Assembly (NCBI RefSeq): GCF_015904235.1
Contig: NZ_JADZLT010000050.1
Location: 62,001 to 126,000, forward strand
Source of the DNA: Methylobrevis albus
Lineage (GTDB): Bacteria; Pseudomonadota; Alphaproteobacteria; Rhizobiales; Pleomorphomonadaceae
DNA length: 64,000 nt
Direction: 5' to 3'
In this document: one piece after another, positions 20,800-29,763 of the stretch
Position numbering within the stretch: position 1 is the first letter of the stretch
Layout of the letters: the number at the start of each line of letters is the position of its first letter
Notes under the pieces: generated by a model
The model's database searches: none
The model's input: only the letters and a program-made list of their open reading frames with translations
What the model was told of the DNA's origin: nothing
Program-made: the position numbers and the translations under genes

Positions 20800-22911
20800 A
20801 TGACGAAATCCAAGACACCCTCCCGCGGCGGGGCCAAGTCCGGCGCCCGCCGCCCCGACCAGACGACCTCCGAGGCCGGCGACGCCGAGCCCGGCGCCGA
20901 GGCCGTTGCCGAAGACCCTGCCGCGCCCGAGCGCATCGCCAAGGCGATGGCGCGCGCCGGCCTCTGCTCGCGCCGCGACGCCGAAGCCTGGATCGCCGAG
21001 GGCCGCGTCTCGGTCAACGGCCGCGTGCTGGAGACGCCGGCCGCCGTGGTCGGCCCCGGCGACACGGTGCTGGTCGACGGCGAGCCGCTGCCGCTGAAGG
21101 AGCGCACCCGGCTCTGGCTCTACCACAAGCCGCGCGGCCTCGTGACCACCAACCGCGATCCCGAAGGCCGCACGACGGTGTTCGAGCGGTTGCCGCCGGA
21201 CCTGCCGCGCGTGATGTCGGTCGGCCGGCTCGACATCAACACCGAGGGGCTGCTGCTCCTCACCAACGACGGCGGCCTCGCCCGCGTGCTGGAGCTGCCG
21301 TCGACCGGCTGGCTGCGGCGCTACCGCGTGCGCTGCTTCGGCACCGTCGAGCAGGGGCAGCTCGATGCGCTGAAGGACGGCCTCGCCATCGACGGCGTGC
21401 TCTACGGCGCGATCGAGGCGGTGCTGGAGCGCCAGCAGGGCGACAACGTCTGGCTGTCGATCGGCCTGCGCGAGGGCAAGAACCGCGAGGTGAAGAACAT
21501 CCTCGGCCATCTCGGGCTGACGGTGAACCGGCTGATCCGCGTCTCGTTCGGACCGTTCCAGCTCAACGAACTCGCCGACGGTGCCGTCGTCGAGGTGCCG
21601 CGCCGGGCGTTGAAGGAGCAGCTCGGCGCCCGGCTCGCCGCCGCCGCCGGCGCCGATCTCGACGCGCCGGAACTCGCGCCGCGTCCGCGTGAACGCGGCT
21701 TCGACGACGCCGGTGCCGGCCGCGGCGCCCCGCGCGGCGGCGACAGCCGCCCGGCACGCCGGCCGGATGCGCGCGCCAACGCCAAGCGCCACGCCGCCGA
21801 CCTCGACCACGGCGGGCGCAGCGAGCGCCCGGCCGCCGGCGGCCGCACCGGCAGCCGCGACGACCGCGGCGCCCGGTCCGCCAGTGACGACGGCCCGAAG
21901 ACGGGCGCGCTGCGCCGCATCGGCACCAAGAAGTTCAACCAGCGCGACGAGCGCGGCCGCAGCGACCGCCCGGGTGAGCGCCCGGCGACCGGGGGCGCCC
22001 GCCCGGCGGGCCGCGACGACCGCCCGCGCCGCGACGACCAGGCGGGCGGCGGGTTCGCCCGGCCGCGCCGGGAAGAGGCGGCCGGCAGCGGCTACGCCCG
22101 GCCGCGCCGTGAGGAGACGGCCGGCGGTGGTGTTGACCGGCCCCGCCGGGACGACCAGGCCGGCGCAGGCTTCGGCCGGCCGCGCCGCGACGACCAGGCG
22201 GGTGCCGGCGCCGCGCGTCCGCGCCGCGACGATCGGGCCGGTTCCGACCGGCCGGCGCCGCGCGGCGAGGAGCGGCCGCGGCCCGAGCGGGGACGCGAGG
22301 GACGCAGCTTCGAGCGTCCCGCCGGCGCCCCGGCGCGCAGCGAGGGCCGGCCCGAGCGGAGCGGCGCTGCCGCCGCCCGGCCGCCGCGCCGCGCCGACGA
22401 GCGGGTCCGCGATGATCGTGGACGGGACGAACGCGGCCGCGAGGCCCGGCCGTCCGAAGGCCGCGGCAGGCCCGAGCGGGACGCCGCGCCGCGCGACCGC
22501 GCCCCGACCCGGGGTCGCAGCGCCGCCGCAGGCCCGGCGGATGCCGGCCGTGCGCCGCGGGCCCGGTCTGAGGGCGGCGAGGGCCGCGGCGAGCGGCGCT
22601 CGTCCGGCGACGCCACGATGCGGACGGCCAAGGGCAAGTCACGGCCGCCCGCCAAGACGGCTGGCGCCAGGCCGGCGGATGGCAAGGCCGCCGGCGGCGC
22701 CGCGAGCAAGCCGGCGGCGGGCGAGCCGGGACGCGGCTCCGCCAAGGCGAAGATCGTCAACCCGGGCGCTCCGACCCGGGCCGGCGCGCGGGCGGCCAAG
22801 GGGCCGGCCGTGACGGTCGAGCCGCGGCGCAAGCCGCCGGCGAAGACGCCGGGCGACGGGGCGCCGGGCGGCGGAAAGGGACGCAAGGGCGATGCGGATC
22901 GTCGGCGGTAA
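20800..22911 (+). CDS. RluB/RsuA-family pseudouridine synthase with long disordered Arg/Gly/Asp-rich tail
   Basis: ATG 20800 (MTKSKTPSRG) gives 703 residues, well over twice the usual 250-300. Residues 1-42 are a short charged leader, 43-90 an S4 RNA-binding domain (RIAKAMARAGLCSRRDAEAWI), and 95-285 the catalytic domain with the active Asp in VGRLDINTEGLLLL (D145) and the REGKNREVKNIL motif. From about residue 290 to the end the protein is low-complexity (Arg, Gly, Pro, Ala, Asp, Glu). It includes about six copies of a 13-residue repeat of the form PRRDDQAGxGxxR. The enzyme type modifies 23S rRNA (RluB site) or 16S rRNA; the tail probably binds RNA. The last 20 nt overlap rsmD. Confidence 0.92.
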   Translation: MTKSKTPSRGGAKSGARRPDQTTSEAGDAEPGAEAVAEDPAAPERIAKAMARAGLCSRRDAEAWIAEGRVSVNGRVLETPAAVVGPGDTVLVDGEPLPLKERTRLWLYHKPRGLVTTNRDPEGRTTVFERLPPDLPRVMSVGRLDINTEGLLLLTNDGGLARVLELPSTGWLRRYRVRCFGTVEQGQLDALKDGLAIDGVLYGAIEAVLERQQGDNVWLSIGLREGKNREVKNILGHLGLTVNRLIRVSFGPFQLNELADGAVVEVPRRALKEQLGARLAAAAGADLDAPELAPRPRERGFDDAGAGRGAPRGGDSRPARRPDARANAKRHAADLDHGGRSERPAAGGRTGSRDDRGARSASDDGPKTGALRRIGTKKFNQRDERGRSDRPGERPATGGARPAGRDDRPRRDDQAGGGFARPRREEAAGSGYARPRREETAGGGVDRPRRDDQAGAGFGRPRRDDQAGAGAARPRRDDRAGSDRPAPRGEERPRPERGREGRSFERPAGAPARSEGRPERSGAAAARPPRRADERVRDDRGRDERGREARPSEGRGRPERDAAPRDRAPTRGRSAAAGPADAGRAPRARSEGGEGRGERRSSGDATMRTAKGKSRPPAKTAGARPADGKAAGGAASKPAAGEPGRGSAKAKIVNPGAPTRAGARAAKGPAVTVEPRRKPPAKTPGDGAPGGGKGRKGDADRRR
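22024..22251 (+). repeat. 39-bp in-frame tandem repeat in the pseudouridine synthase tail
   Basis: Five full units and one shortened unit of 39 bp are in frame, each encoding P-R-R-[DE]-[DE]-x-A-G-x-G-x-x-R. Starts are at 22024, 22063, 22102, 22141, 22180 and 22219. The units have diverged in sequence, suggesting old duplication by slippage with selection for Arg/Asp/Gly composition. Confidence 0.85.
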
Positions 22912-23464
22912 GTCGCGCGGCCATACGCTCGCGGCTCCGTCGTCGCAGGCGATCCGCCCGACCAGCGACCGGCTTCGCGAGAGCCTGTTCAACATCCTCG
23001 AGCACGGCCACGGCGACCCCGTGCCCGGCGCCCGGGTGCTCGACCTCTTCGCCGGCACCGGCGCGCTCGGCTTCGAGGCGATGAGCCGTGGCGCCGCGAC
23101 CTGCCTCTTCGTCGACGACGGCGTCGAGGCGCGCGGCCTGATCCGCCGCAACCAGGAAAGCCTCGGGCTGATCGCGGCGACGCGCCTCTATCGCCGCGAC
23201 GCGCGCCGCATGGGGCCGCTCGGCACCGCCGGCCCGCCCTACGGCCTCGCCTTCCTCGATCCCCCCTACGGCCATGGCCACGCCGACGCGGCGCTGGACA
23301 GCCTCGTTGCCGGCGGCTGGCTCGCCCCCGACGCGCTCGTCGTGGTCGAGGAGAGCGCGCGGGCGGCGGTCGCGCTGCCCGCCGGGATCGTCACGCTCGA
23401 CCGGCGGGTAGTCGGCGACACCCAGGTGCTGATCTGCCGGTTTGCGGCCGGATCGCCGCCGTAG
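22892..23464 (+). CDS. rsmD: 16S rRNA (guanine-966 N2)-methyltransferase RsmD
   Basis: A 190-residue SAM-dependent methyltransferase. It begins MRIVGGKSRGHTL and has the family segment IRPTSDRLRESLFNIL. The SAM-binding motif is LDLFAGTGALGFEAMSRGA near residues 50-68 and the catalytic motif is FLDPPYGHG. It acts on 16S rRNA during 30S assembly. The start codon lies inside the end of the pseudouridine synthase gene (20-nt overlap), so the two rRNA-modification genes are probably translationally coupled, an arrangement common in Rhizobiales. Confidence 0.95.
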   Translation: MRIVGGKSRGHTLAAPSSQAIRPTSDRLRESLFNILEHGHGDPVPGARVLDLFAGTGALGFEAMSRGAATCLFVDDGVEARGLIRRNQESLGLIAATRLYRRDARRMGPLGTAGPPYGLAFLDPPYGHGHADAALDSLVAGGWLAPDALVVVEESARAAVALPAGIVTLDRRVVGDTQVLICRFAAGSPP

Positions 23465-23527
23465 CAGACCAGCCGTGACGGGCATGCCGCGACGCACCCA
23501 CAACCACGCGATGTACGTTGTTTGCCG

Positions 23528-23533
23528 TATAAT
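23528..23533 (+). promoter_or_regulatory. Possible -10 box (TATAAT) upstream of the receiver-GGDEF gene
   Basis: A perfect TATAAT lies 65 nt upstream of the ATG at 23598 within a locally AT-rich stretch. No good -35 is present at 16-18 nt spacing, so the call is weak. Confidence 0.25.
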
Positions 23534-23597
23534 CCGGGGCGCGCGGAAACGATTTATTTCGGAAGCTGACTTATAGTTGTTCTCCGGAGGCGGACGG

Positions 23598-24506
23598 ATG
23601 AACGTGCTGCTTGTCGATGCATCGCGAGTGACGCTCAAGATCGTGGGTGCGATGGTCACCGAACGCGGGGATCGTTGCGTCGCCTACGACGACGGCGCCA
23701 AGGCGCTCGCGCACATGCAGGAGCACAAGGACGTCGACGTCCTGATCACCGGGCTGGAACTGCCCGGCCTCGGCGGGCTCGACCTCTGCTGGGCGGCGCG
23801 CACGCTGCGCCTCGACGACCAGTGCCTCCACATCATCGTGATGTCGTCCGCCGGCAGCGGCAGCAAGCTGGTCGAGGCGCTGGATTCGGGCGCCGACGAT
23901 TTCATGCGCAAGCCGGTGGAAACCGCGGAACTGCAGGCACGGCTGCGCAACGCCGAGCGCTCGATCCGCGACCGGCGCGAGATCGTTCGTCTCGCGGCGA
24001 CCGATCCGCTCACCGGCTGCCTCAACCGCCGCGCCTTCCTCACCGAGGTCGACCGCAGCGTGCGCGACAGTCCGCAGGCGGCTCCCGGCGTCTTCGTGAT
24101 GATGGACCTCGACCGCTTCAAGAAGATCAACGACACCTACGGTCACGATGCCGGCGACGCGGCGATCCTGATGGTCTGCGACGTGGTGCGCCGGCACGGC
24201 CAGGGCGCGTTCGGCCGGCTCGGCGGCGAGGAGTTCGGCTGGGTGCTGCCGGGGCAGACGATCGACGACGGGCTCGAGATCGTCGACCGGCTCCGCTGCG
24301 CCATCGCCGGCGAGCCGCTGCTGCACGACGGCCACCGCATCCCGGTCACGGCGAGTTTCGGGGTCACCGCGCTCGACCACGACACCTCCGTCGACGCGAC
24401 GCTGAAGCAGGCCGACCTCGCGCTGTACCGGGCCAAGCAGAACGGCCGCAACCGCGCCGAGCTGCACCGCCCCGCGGCCGTGCTGAGTGCCCTCGCCGCG
24501 ACCTGA
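23598..24506 (+). CDS. Diguanylate cyclase with degenerate receiver domain (PleD-like)
   Basis: A 302-residue protein starting at ATG 23598 after CCGGAGG. Residues 1-120 have a receiver fold, but the phosphoacceptor position is Gly (G52, four residues before the Pro in LELPGLGG) and the N-terminal acidic pair is reduced to one Asp (LLVDAS). The conserved KP (RKPVE) remains. Residues 140-300 are a GGDEF domain with DPLTGCLNRRAF, DLDRFKKINDTYGH and an intact GGEEF (209-213). I see no clear RxxD inhibitory site before the signature. It should make c-di-GMP, but is unlikely to be switched on by aspartyl phosphorylation. Confidence 0.92.
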   Translation: MNVLLVDASRVTLKIVGAMVTERGDRCVAYDDGAKALAHMQEHKDVDVLITGLELPGLGGLDLCWAARTLRLDDQCLHIIVMSSAGSGSKLVEALDSGADDFMRKPVETAELQARLRNAERSIRDRREIVRLAATDPLTGCLNRRAFLTEVDRSVRDSPQAAPGVFVMMDLDRFKKINDTYGHDAGDAAILMVCDVVRRHGQGAFGRLGGEEFGWVLPGQTIDDGLEIVDRLRCAIAGEPLLHDGHRIPVTASFGVTALDHDTSVDATLKQADLALYRAKQNGRNRAELHRPAAVLSALAAT

Positions 24507-24529
24507 CCTCGCGCCGTCCGGCGGATCGG

Positions 24530-26401
24530 TCAGCGCCGGCCGAACAGGCGCTCGATGTCGGCGAGCTTCAGTTCCACGAAGGTCGGCCGGCCGTGGTTGC
24601 ACTGGCCCGACGCCGGCGTCGCCTCCATGTCGCGCAGCAGCGCGTCCATCTCCTCGACGCGCAGGCGGCGACCGGCGCGCACCGAGCCGTGGCAGGCCAT
24701 CGTCGCCGCGACGTGGTCGAGGCGTTCGGCGAGCGTCGTCGCCCGGTCCCATTCGGCGATGTGGTCGGCGAGATCGCGCACCAGCGTCGCGGCATCGACC
24801 TTGCCGAGCAGCGCGGGCGTCTCGCGCACCGCGACCGCGCCGGGGCCGAAGCTCTCGATGACGAGGCCGAGCCGCTCGAACTCGTCCGCACGCTCGAGCA
24901 GGCGCGCCGCGTCCTCCTCGGGCAGGTCGACGATCTCCGGAATCAGCAGCAGCTGCGACGCCGGGCGGCCGGCGAGCTGCGCCTTCAGCCGCTCGTAGAC
25001 GAGGCGCTCGTGCGCGGCGTGCTGGTCGACGATGACGAGGCCGTCGGTGGTCTGCGCCACGATGTAGGTGGCGTGGATCTGCGCGCGCGGGGCGCCGAGC
25101 GGCCGGGCGAGGCGGTCCTCCGACGGTTCCGCGAGATGCGGCCGGGCGTCGGCCGAGGGGGCGGCGAAATCCGCGAACCGGGACTGGTCGCGGCCGAGGT
25201 CGGCCGGGATGCCCACTGCACCGGCCCCCGCCGGGCCGCCGGCGTCGGCGGCGAGCGGCCGCTCGGGGGCGCTGCGCCAGTCGTAGACGCCCGCGGGATA
25301 GGCCGCGCGCATCGCGATGCCGCTGCCCGCGGAAGCACTGCGAGCGCGGTCCATCGACTGGGCGAGGGCGGCGAGCGTCGCGCTGCCGTGGGTCGACGAG
25401 GTGCGGTGGCCGGCCGCGAGATGAGCGGCGCGCAGCGCGCCGACGACGAGGCCGCGCACGAGACCCGGGTCGCGGAAGCGCACCTCGGCCTTGGTCGGGT
25501 GCACGTTGACGTCGACCTCGTGCGGATCGAGGCTGAGGAACAGCGCCACGGCGGGGTAGCGGTCGCCGGCCATCACGTCGGCATAGCCGGCCCGCACCGC
25601 GCCGAGCAGCGCCTTGTCGCGCACCGGCCGGCCGTTGACGAACAGGAACTGCGACAGCGAGTTCGCCTTGTGAAAGGTGCCGAGCCCGGCGAGCCCCTCG
25701 AGCCGGACGCCTTCGCGCTCAGCGGCGATCGGGATCGCGTTGGCCGCAAAGTCGCGGCCGAGGATCTGGCCGATGCGCGCGTCGCGGGCGCCCTCCCCCG
25801 ACACGGCGGGCAGTTCGAGCGTGGAGCGGTCGGCGCCGGCGAGGGTGAAGCGGATCGCCGGGGCGGCGAGCGCGAGGCGCTTCACCATGTCGGTGACGGC
25901 GGCCGCCTCGGCCCGCTCGCTCTTCAGGAACTTGAGCCGCGCCGGCGTCGCGAAGAAAAGGTTGCGCACCTCGATCCGGGTGCCGGCCGAGACGCCGACC
26001 GGGCGCGGCTCGTCCTTCGCGCCGCCGATCACGGCGAGGCCCCAGCCGTGCGGCTCATCGGCATGGCGCGTCTCGATCACGAGTTCGGCGACCGAGCCGA
26101 TCGAGGGCAGCGCCTCGCCGCGAAAGCCGAGGTGGCGGATGTCGAGCAGGTCGTCCTCGATGAGCTTCGAGGTGCAGTGGCGCTCGACGCTGAGGGCGAG
26201 GTCGGCGCGGACCATGCCGCTGCCGTCGTCGGTGACGCGGACCAGCGTCTTGCCGCCGCCGGCGGTGACGATCTCGATGCGCGAGGCGCCGGCGTCGATG
26301 GCGTTCTCGACCAGTTCCTTGACGACGCTCGCCGGCCGTTCCACCACTTCGCCGGCGGCGATGCGGTTGATGGTGACGGGGCTGAGCTGGCGGACGAGCA
26401 T
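24530..26401 (-). CDS. mutL: DNA mismatch repair protein MutL
   Basis: A 623-residue GHKL ATPase acting with MutS. The N-terminal ATPase has [44 protein letters not shown] and GFRGEALPS. The C-terminal part carries the metal-dependent nicking motif [12 protein letters not shown], which fits DQHA(x2)E(x4)E, and CNHGRP near the end. This is the endonuclease-type MutL expected in bacteria without MutH/Dam strand discrimination. The linker between about 330 and 440 is low-complexity, as usual. The start at 26401 ([14 protein letters not shown]) is chosen by family; no strong ribosome-binding site precedes it. Confidence 0.96.
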   Translation of the reverse strand: MLVRQLSPVTINRIAAGEVVERPASVVKELVENAIDAGASRIEIVTAGGGKTLVRVTDDGSGMVRADLALSVERHCTSKLIEDDLLDIRHLGFRGEALPSIGSVAELVIETRHADEPHGWGLAVIGGAKDEPRPVGVSAGTRIEVRNLFFATPARLKFLKSERAEAAAVTDMVKRLALAAPAIRFTLAGADRSTLELPAVSGEGARDARIGQILGRDFAANAIPIAAEREGVRLEGLAGLGTFHKANSLSQFLFVNGRPVRDKALLGAVRAGYADVMAGDRYPAVALFLSLDPHEVDVNVHPTKAEVRFRDPGLVRGLVVGALRAAHLAAGHRTSSTHGSATLAALAQSMDRARSASAGSGIAMRAAYPAGVYDWRSAPERPLAADAGGPAGAGAVGIPADLGRDQSRFADFAAPSADARPHLAEPSEDRLARPLGAPRAQIHATYIVAQTTDGLVIVDQHAAHERLVYERLKAQLAGRPASQLLLIPEIVDLPEEDAARLLERADEFERLGLVIESFGPGAVAVRETPALLGKVDAATLVRDLADHIAEWDRATTLAERLDHVAATMACHGSVRAGRRLRVEEMDALLRDMEATPASGQCNHGRPTFVELKLADIERLFGRR

Positions 26402-26592
26402 GGCAATCTGATTTCGGCGCGGGACGGCAACGGAGCGCAAGCGGGCACCTTGCCGGATTCGCGACCCGGCCGCCACCGCGGCGGCGTCCGTCCTGCAGCC
26501 TGTGCATGGCGGGGTGGCGATCGCGCCGATCGCGCCGAAATCCGCCGTTTCGCCGCTTGACGGGCCGCCGCGTCCCCTCTACGCCGTGGGCC

Positions 26593-27459
26593 ATGGACAG
26601 CATCACCATGATCCCGGGCCTTGCCCACCTCGCCCCGAATTACGAAGGCATCGTCTGCGACGTGTGGGGGGTGCTCCACAACGGCGTGGTCGGCTACGCG
26701 GACGCCGGCGAGGCGCTGCGCAAGTTCCGGGAGACCACCGGCAAGCCGGTGGTGCTGCTCACCAACGCGCCGCGCCCGGCGCCGCACATCGCGACGATGC
26801 TGGACAAATTCCAGATCCCGCGCGACGCCTACGACGCGATCGTCACCTCGGGCGACGTGACGACCGAGCGGCTGCGCCGCGAGGTGCACCTGCCGTCCTA
26901 TTTCATCGGGCCGGAGCGCGACATCCCGATGCTCGGCGACCTCGGCATCACGCTGGTCGGCGAGGGCGACGCCAAGCTCCTGATCTGCACCGGCCTGTTC
27001 GACGACGACACCGAGACGCCGGAGAGCTACCGCGCCTCGTTCGAGCGCCTCGTCGCGGCGGACGTGCCGATGATCTGCGCCAACCCCGACATCGTCGTGG
27101 AGCGCGGCCACCGGCTGATCTTCTGCGCCGGTGCCCTCGCCCAGCTCTATGCCGAGATGGGCGGCCGGACCGAGCTCTACGGCAAGCCGTACAAGCCGGT
27201 CTACGACGTCGCGCTCGAGACGCTGTCGACCCTCGCCGGCAAGCCGGTGGTGGCGAAGGACGTGCTCGCCATCGGCGACGCGCTGCCGACCGACGTGCGC
27301 GGCGGCTGGGGCCAGGGCATGGACGTGCTGATGGTCACCGCCGGCATCCACGCCGCCGACTTCGGCCCGGCCGACGAGCCCGATCCGGTGCTGGTCGCCA
27401 AGCGCCTCGCCATCGAGGGCATCGTCGCCAAGGCCGCGATCCCGCGCCTGAAGTGGTGA
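26593..27459 (+). CDS. TIGR01459-type HAD hydrolase (NagD-like)
   Basis: A 288-residue HAD-IIA protein beginning MDSITMIPGLAHLAPNYEGI. Motif I is unusual in reading CDVWGVLHNG (the second Asp of DxD is replaced by Trp-Gly in this subfamily). Motif II lies in VVLLTNAPRP, the lysine in YGKPYKPVYD and motif IV in AIGDALPTDV. NagD-like enzymes dephosphorylate nucleotides or sugar phosphates; the alphaproteobacterial subfamily has no settled substrate. Transcription probably stops at the perfect palindrome 27492-27536. Confidence 0.9.
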   Translation: MDSITMIPGLAHLAPNYEGIVCDVWGVLHNGVVGYADAGEALRKFRETTGKPVVLLTNAPRPAPHIATMLDKFQIPRDAYDAIVTSGDVTTERLRREVHLPSYFIGPERDIPMLGDLGITLVGEGDAKLLICTGLFDDDTETPESYRASFERLVAADVPMICANPDIVVERGHRLIFCAGALAQLYAEMGGRTELYGKPYKPVYDVALETLSTLAGKPVVAKDVLAIGDALPTDVRGGWGQGMDVLMVTAGIHAADFGPADEPDPVLVAKRLAIEGIVAKAAIPRLKW

Positions 27460-27491
27460 GCGGCCGGCGCCGCGGCGCCGGATCTTGATGG

Positions 27492-27536
27492 CCGATACGA
27501 AAACGGGCGCCCCAGGGGCGCCCGTTTTCGTATCGG
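27492..27536. terminator. Bidirectional intrinsic terminator (perfect 22-bp stem)
   Basis: A perfect inverted repeat with two 22-nt arms and a 1-nt centre (A27514) lies between the convergent HAD and cheZ genes. Each arm holds a GC-rich block (GGGCGCCCC) flanked by AAAAC or GTTTT, so a U-run follows the hairpin on both strands. Confidence 0.85.
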
Positions 27537-27552
27537 TGACGGTGACGGCCGT

Positions 27553-28194
27553 TCAGGGGAACATGTCGTCGATGTCGTTCTGGCTGACGCCCTCGCCCTT
27601 CGCCTGCGGCCCGTGCAGGATCAGTTCGCGCGCCCGGCGCTCGGCCGCGGTTTCCTCGGCCGGCTCGGTCGGCGCGTCGACGTTGAGCTTCAGGCGCTCG
27701 ACGAGGCGGTTGAGCCGGTCGTCGATCAGGCTCAGCGTCGAGACCACCTTGCCGATGCGCTGGCCGGTGATGTCCTGGAACGAACAGGCCTCGAAGATCT
27801 CGATGACGCGGTCGTTGACGACGGCCTGGAAGCCGTCGACGTCGGCCGGATCGGCCCCCATGATCGCCTCGGCGGCGGTCATGATGATGTTGGTCGCCTC
27901 TTCCGTCGCCTCGACCACGGCGTCGAGTTCGCGGCCGGCGGTGCCGATCTTGTCGGTGCGGACTTCGCCGAGTCGCATTTCGGCGAGCTCGCGCTTCATC
28001 GCGGCGATCTCGCGAGCCATGTCGCCGAGATCGCGATGCACCGTGGCGTCGAGGCCGGACAGCGCCGGCCGCAGCGATTCGGCCATCACCTCGGCGAGCC
28101 CCATCACGTCGTCGAGCGACACGTCCTCGCTGAGGCGGGTGCGCTTCAGATAGTCGACGACGTTCGAGACTTCCTTCTCGGTCAGCAAGGTCAT
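27553..28194 (-). CDS. cheZ: CheZ-family protein phosphatase
   Basis: A 213-residue helical protein starting at ATG 28194 with GAGGAG upstream. The CheZ catalytic helix motif FEACSFQDITGQRIGKVV carries the essential pair D141 and Q145. CheZ dephosphorylates CheY-P. The last ten residues, SQNDIDDMFP, resemble the CheY-binding N-terminal peptide of FliM and may dock CheY-P. The gene is 203 nt downstream of cheY on the same strand, supporting the role. A second cheZ paralogue is at 51421-52131. Confidence 0.9.
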   Translation of the reverse strand: MTLLTEKEVSNVVDYLKRTRLSEDVSLDDVMGLAEVMAESLRPALSGLDATVHRDLGDMAREIAAMKRELAEMRLGEVRTDKIGTAGRELDAVVEATEEATNIIMTAAEAIMGADPADVDGFQAVVNDRVIEIFEACSFQDITGQRIGKVVSTLSLIDDRLNRLVERLKLNVDAPTEPAEETAAERRARELILHGPQAKGEGVSQNDIDDMFP

Positions 28195-28397
28195 GCGGCG
28201 CTCCTCATTCCGCGGCCCTTTATGTCGATTGCATTGCCCATCGCCGCTTGCGCGGCGTCGGAGGCCTCTTGGCGGGCCATCGGACTGTCGGAACCATTGT
28301 TGTTGCGACCGCACCACGCGGCCGTCGTGCCGTCCGGCCGTGATCCGGCCGCACGAGACCCGGGCGTCTTGCCCGGTATCGCAACGGATGCCCGGCG

Positions 28398-28781
28398 TCA
28401 GACGCCGAACACCGCCTCGATCTTGCCCTTCAACGTCTGCGCGTTGAACGGCTTCACGATGTAGTTGTTCACGCCGGCCTTCTTCGCCGCGATCACGTTC
28501 TCGGTCTTGGATTCGGCCGTGACCATGATGAAGGGCGTCTTCGCCAGCGAGGAATCGGCGCGGACCTGCTTCAGGAGCTCGTAGCCCGTCATGGGCTCCA
28601 TGTTCCAGTCGGAGATGACGAGGCCATAGCGGCGCTCCTTCATCTTGCCGAGGGCCTCGGTGCCGTCAGCCGCTTCGTCGACGTCCTCGAAACCGAGCTG
28701 CTTCAGCAGGTTCCTGATGATACGGATCATCGTCTTGTAATCGTCGACCACGAGTACAGACATCGAGGTGTCCAGGGCCAT
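28398..28781 (-). CDS. cheY: Chemotaxis response regulator CheY
   Basis: A 127-residue single-domain receiver. The acidic pair is D13/D14 (VVDDY), the phosphoacceptor is D58 in ISDWNMEPMTG, the switch Thr is in MVTAES and the Lys in IVKPFN. The SDWNMEPM segment is typical of alphaproteobacterial CheY that binds the flagellar motor. It is probably transcribed with cheZ downstream. The second in-frame Met (MSVLVVDD, residue 7) is also a possible start. Confidence 0.95.
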   Translation of the reverse strand: MALDTSMSVLVVDDYKTMIRIIRNLLKQLGFEDVDEAADGTEALGKMKERRYGLVISDWNMEPMTGYELLKQVRADSSLAKTPFIMVTAESKTENVIAAKKAGVNNYIVKPFNAQTLKGKIEAVFGV

Positions 28782-29092
28782 CGTCTACTCCAAACTCTAC
28801 CAGAAGGCCTTCGTCGGGGCGGATGCCGCAGCGGGAAAACACGTATCTCCAGCGCGGCTCCGGTATTCCTGTCCCCTCAAGTCATAACCGCGGGACCTTG
28901 AAAGTCAGTTAATCGCCCGCGCGGTTGATCCGACGACTCGCAGATGGCGATGCGGGGGTCCGGATGCTGCGGTCGTGGCCCGGGCCCGGCGGCGGCGATC
29001 GGTCAAGGTGCCGCGTTCCCGCCCGGCCGCCGACCTGCTATTCGACCGCGCAAGGGTCGCCTTGCGGCCGGATCGAGGCCGAGGACAAGCTG
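28782..29092. promoter_or_regulatory. Divergent cheY / maoC intergenic region with CtrA-like box
   Basis: This 311-nt region holds no convincing gene. On the minus strand, TTAA-N7-TCAA lies at 28898-28912, one mismatch from the CtrA consensus and 117 nt upstream of cheY. Motility genes are common CtrA targets in Alphaproteobacteria, but a single imperfect box is weak evidence. The part nearest the MaoC gene shows no clear promoter. Confidence 0.3.
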
Positions 29093-29542
29093 ATGTCGTT
29101 TCAGGAAGCCACGTCGCATTTCTACGAGGATCTCAGCGTCGGCATGCGCGAGACCTACCTGAAGACGGTGCTCGATTCCGACGTGATCGGCTTCGCGCAG
29201 ATTTCCGGCGACCACAACCCGATCCATCTTTCGGAGCATTTTGCGGCCCGTACCCGGTTCGGCGGGCGCATCGCGCACGGCCTCTACACCGCCAGCCTGA
29301 TTTCCGCGGTGCTCGGCATGCGCCTGCCCGGCCCGGGCGCGGTGTACCTCTCGCAGACGCTGAAGTTCCGCGCGCCGGTGCGGATCGGCGACGTGATCGC
29401 CGTCAGCGTCGAGGTCGCCGAACTGATCGAGAAGGGCTCGCGCGCCCGGCTCACCTGCGAGGCGCGCGTCGACAACACGCTGGTGCTCGACGGCGAGGCG
29501 ATGGTGATGGTGCCACGGCGCGCCGACCAGCCCGGGTTCTGA
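29093..29542 (+). CDS. MaoC-like (R)-hydratase / dehydratase domain protein
   Basis: A 149-residue hot-dog-fold protein starting at ATG 29093 (MSFQEATSHFYEDL). The catalytic segment is FAQISGDHNPIHLSEHFAARTRFGGRIAHG, with the conserved Asp/His dyad of (R)-specific enoyl-CoA hydratases. The family hydrates enoyl-CoA to (R)-3-hydroxyacyl-CoA, sometimes feeding polyhydroxyalkanoate or fatty-acid metabolism. The length is that of a single-domain PhaJ-type enzyme. The neighbours do not point to a specific pathway. Confidence 0.9.
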   Translation: MSFQEATSHFYEDLSVGMRETYLKTVLDSDVIGFAQISGDHNPIHLSEHFAARTRFGGRIAHGLYTASLISAVLGMRLPGPGAVYLSQTLKFRAPVRIGDVIAVSVEVAELIEKGSRARLTCEARVDNTLVLDGEAMVMVPRRADQPGF

Positions 29543-29763
29543 CCGGCGGCGATCCACGCTTCGCATCGCAGCGCTTGACCCCGGGCCGCCCCCGGGGCAC
29601 GGTCGCGGCCGTTCCGGTTCCCGCCCGACGCGGCGAGGCACCGCCGCAGTGATCAGGACGCGACCCGCCTTCCGATGCCAGTTTTCCGACGCCCGCCTGT
29701 CGACGCCGCGCCCCTCCACGGCCGCGCCCTGCACTGCGGGTTCCGCCGAGGCCGGGCCCGCCG

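Noticed and set aside
22024..22251. CRISPR-like regular 39-bp repeats
   Set aside because: The units are contiguous, in frame, lack spacers and code for part of the pseudouridine synthase tail.
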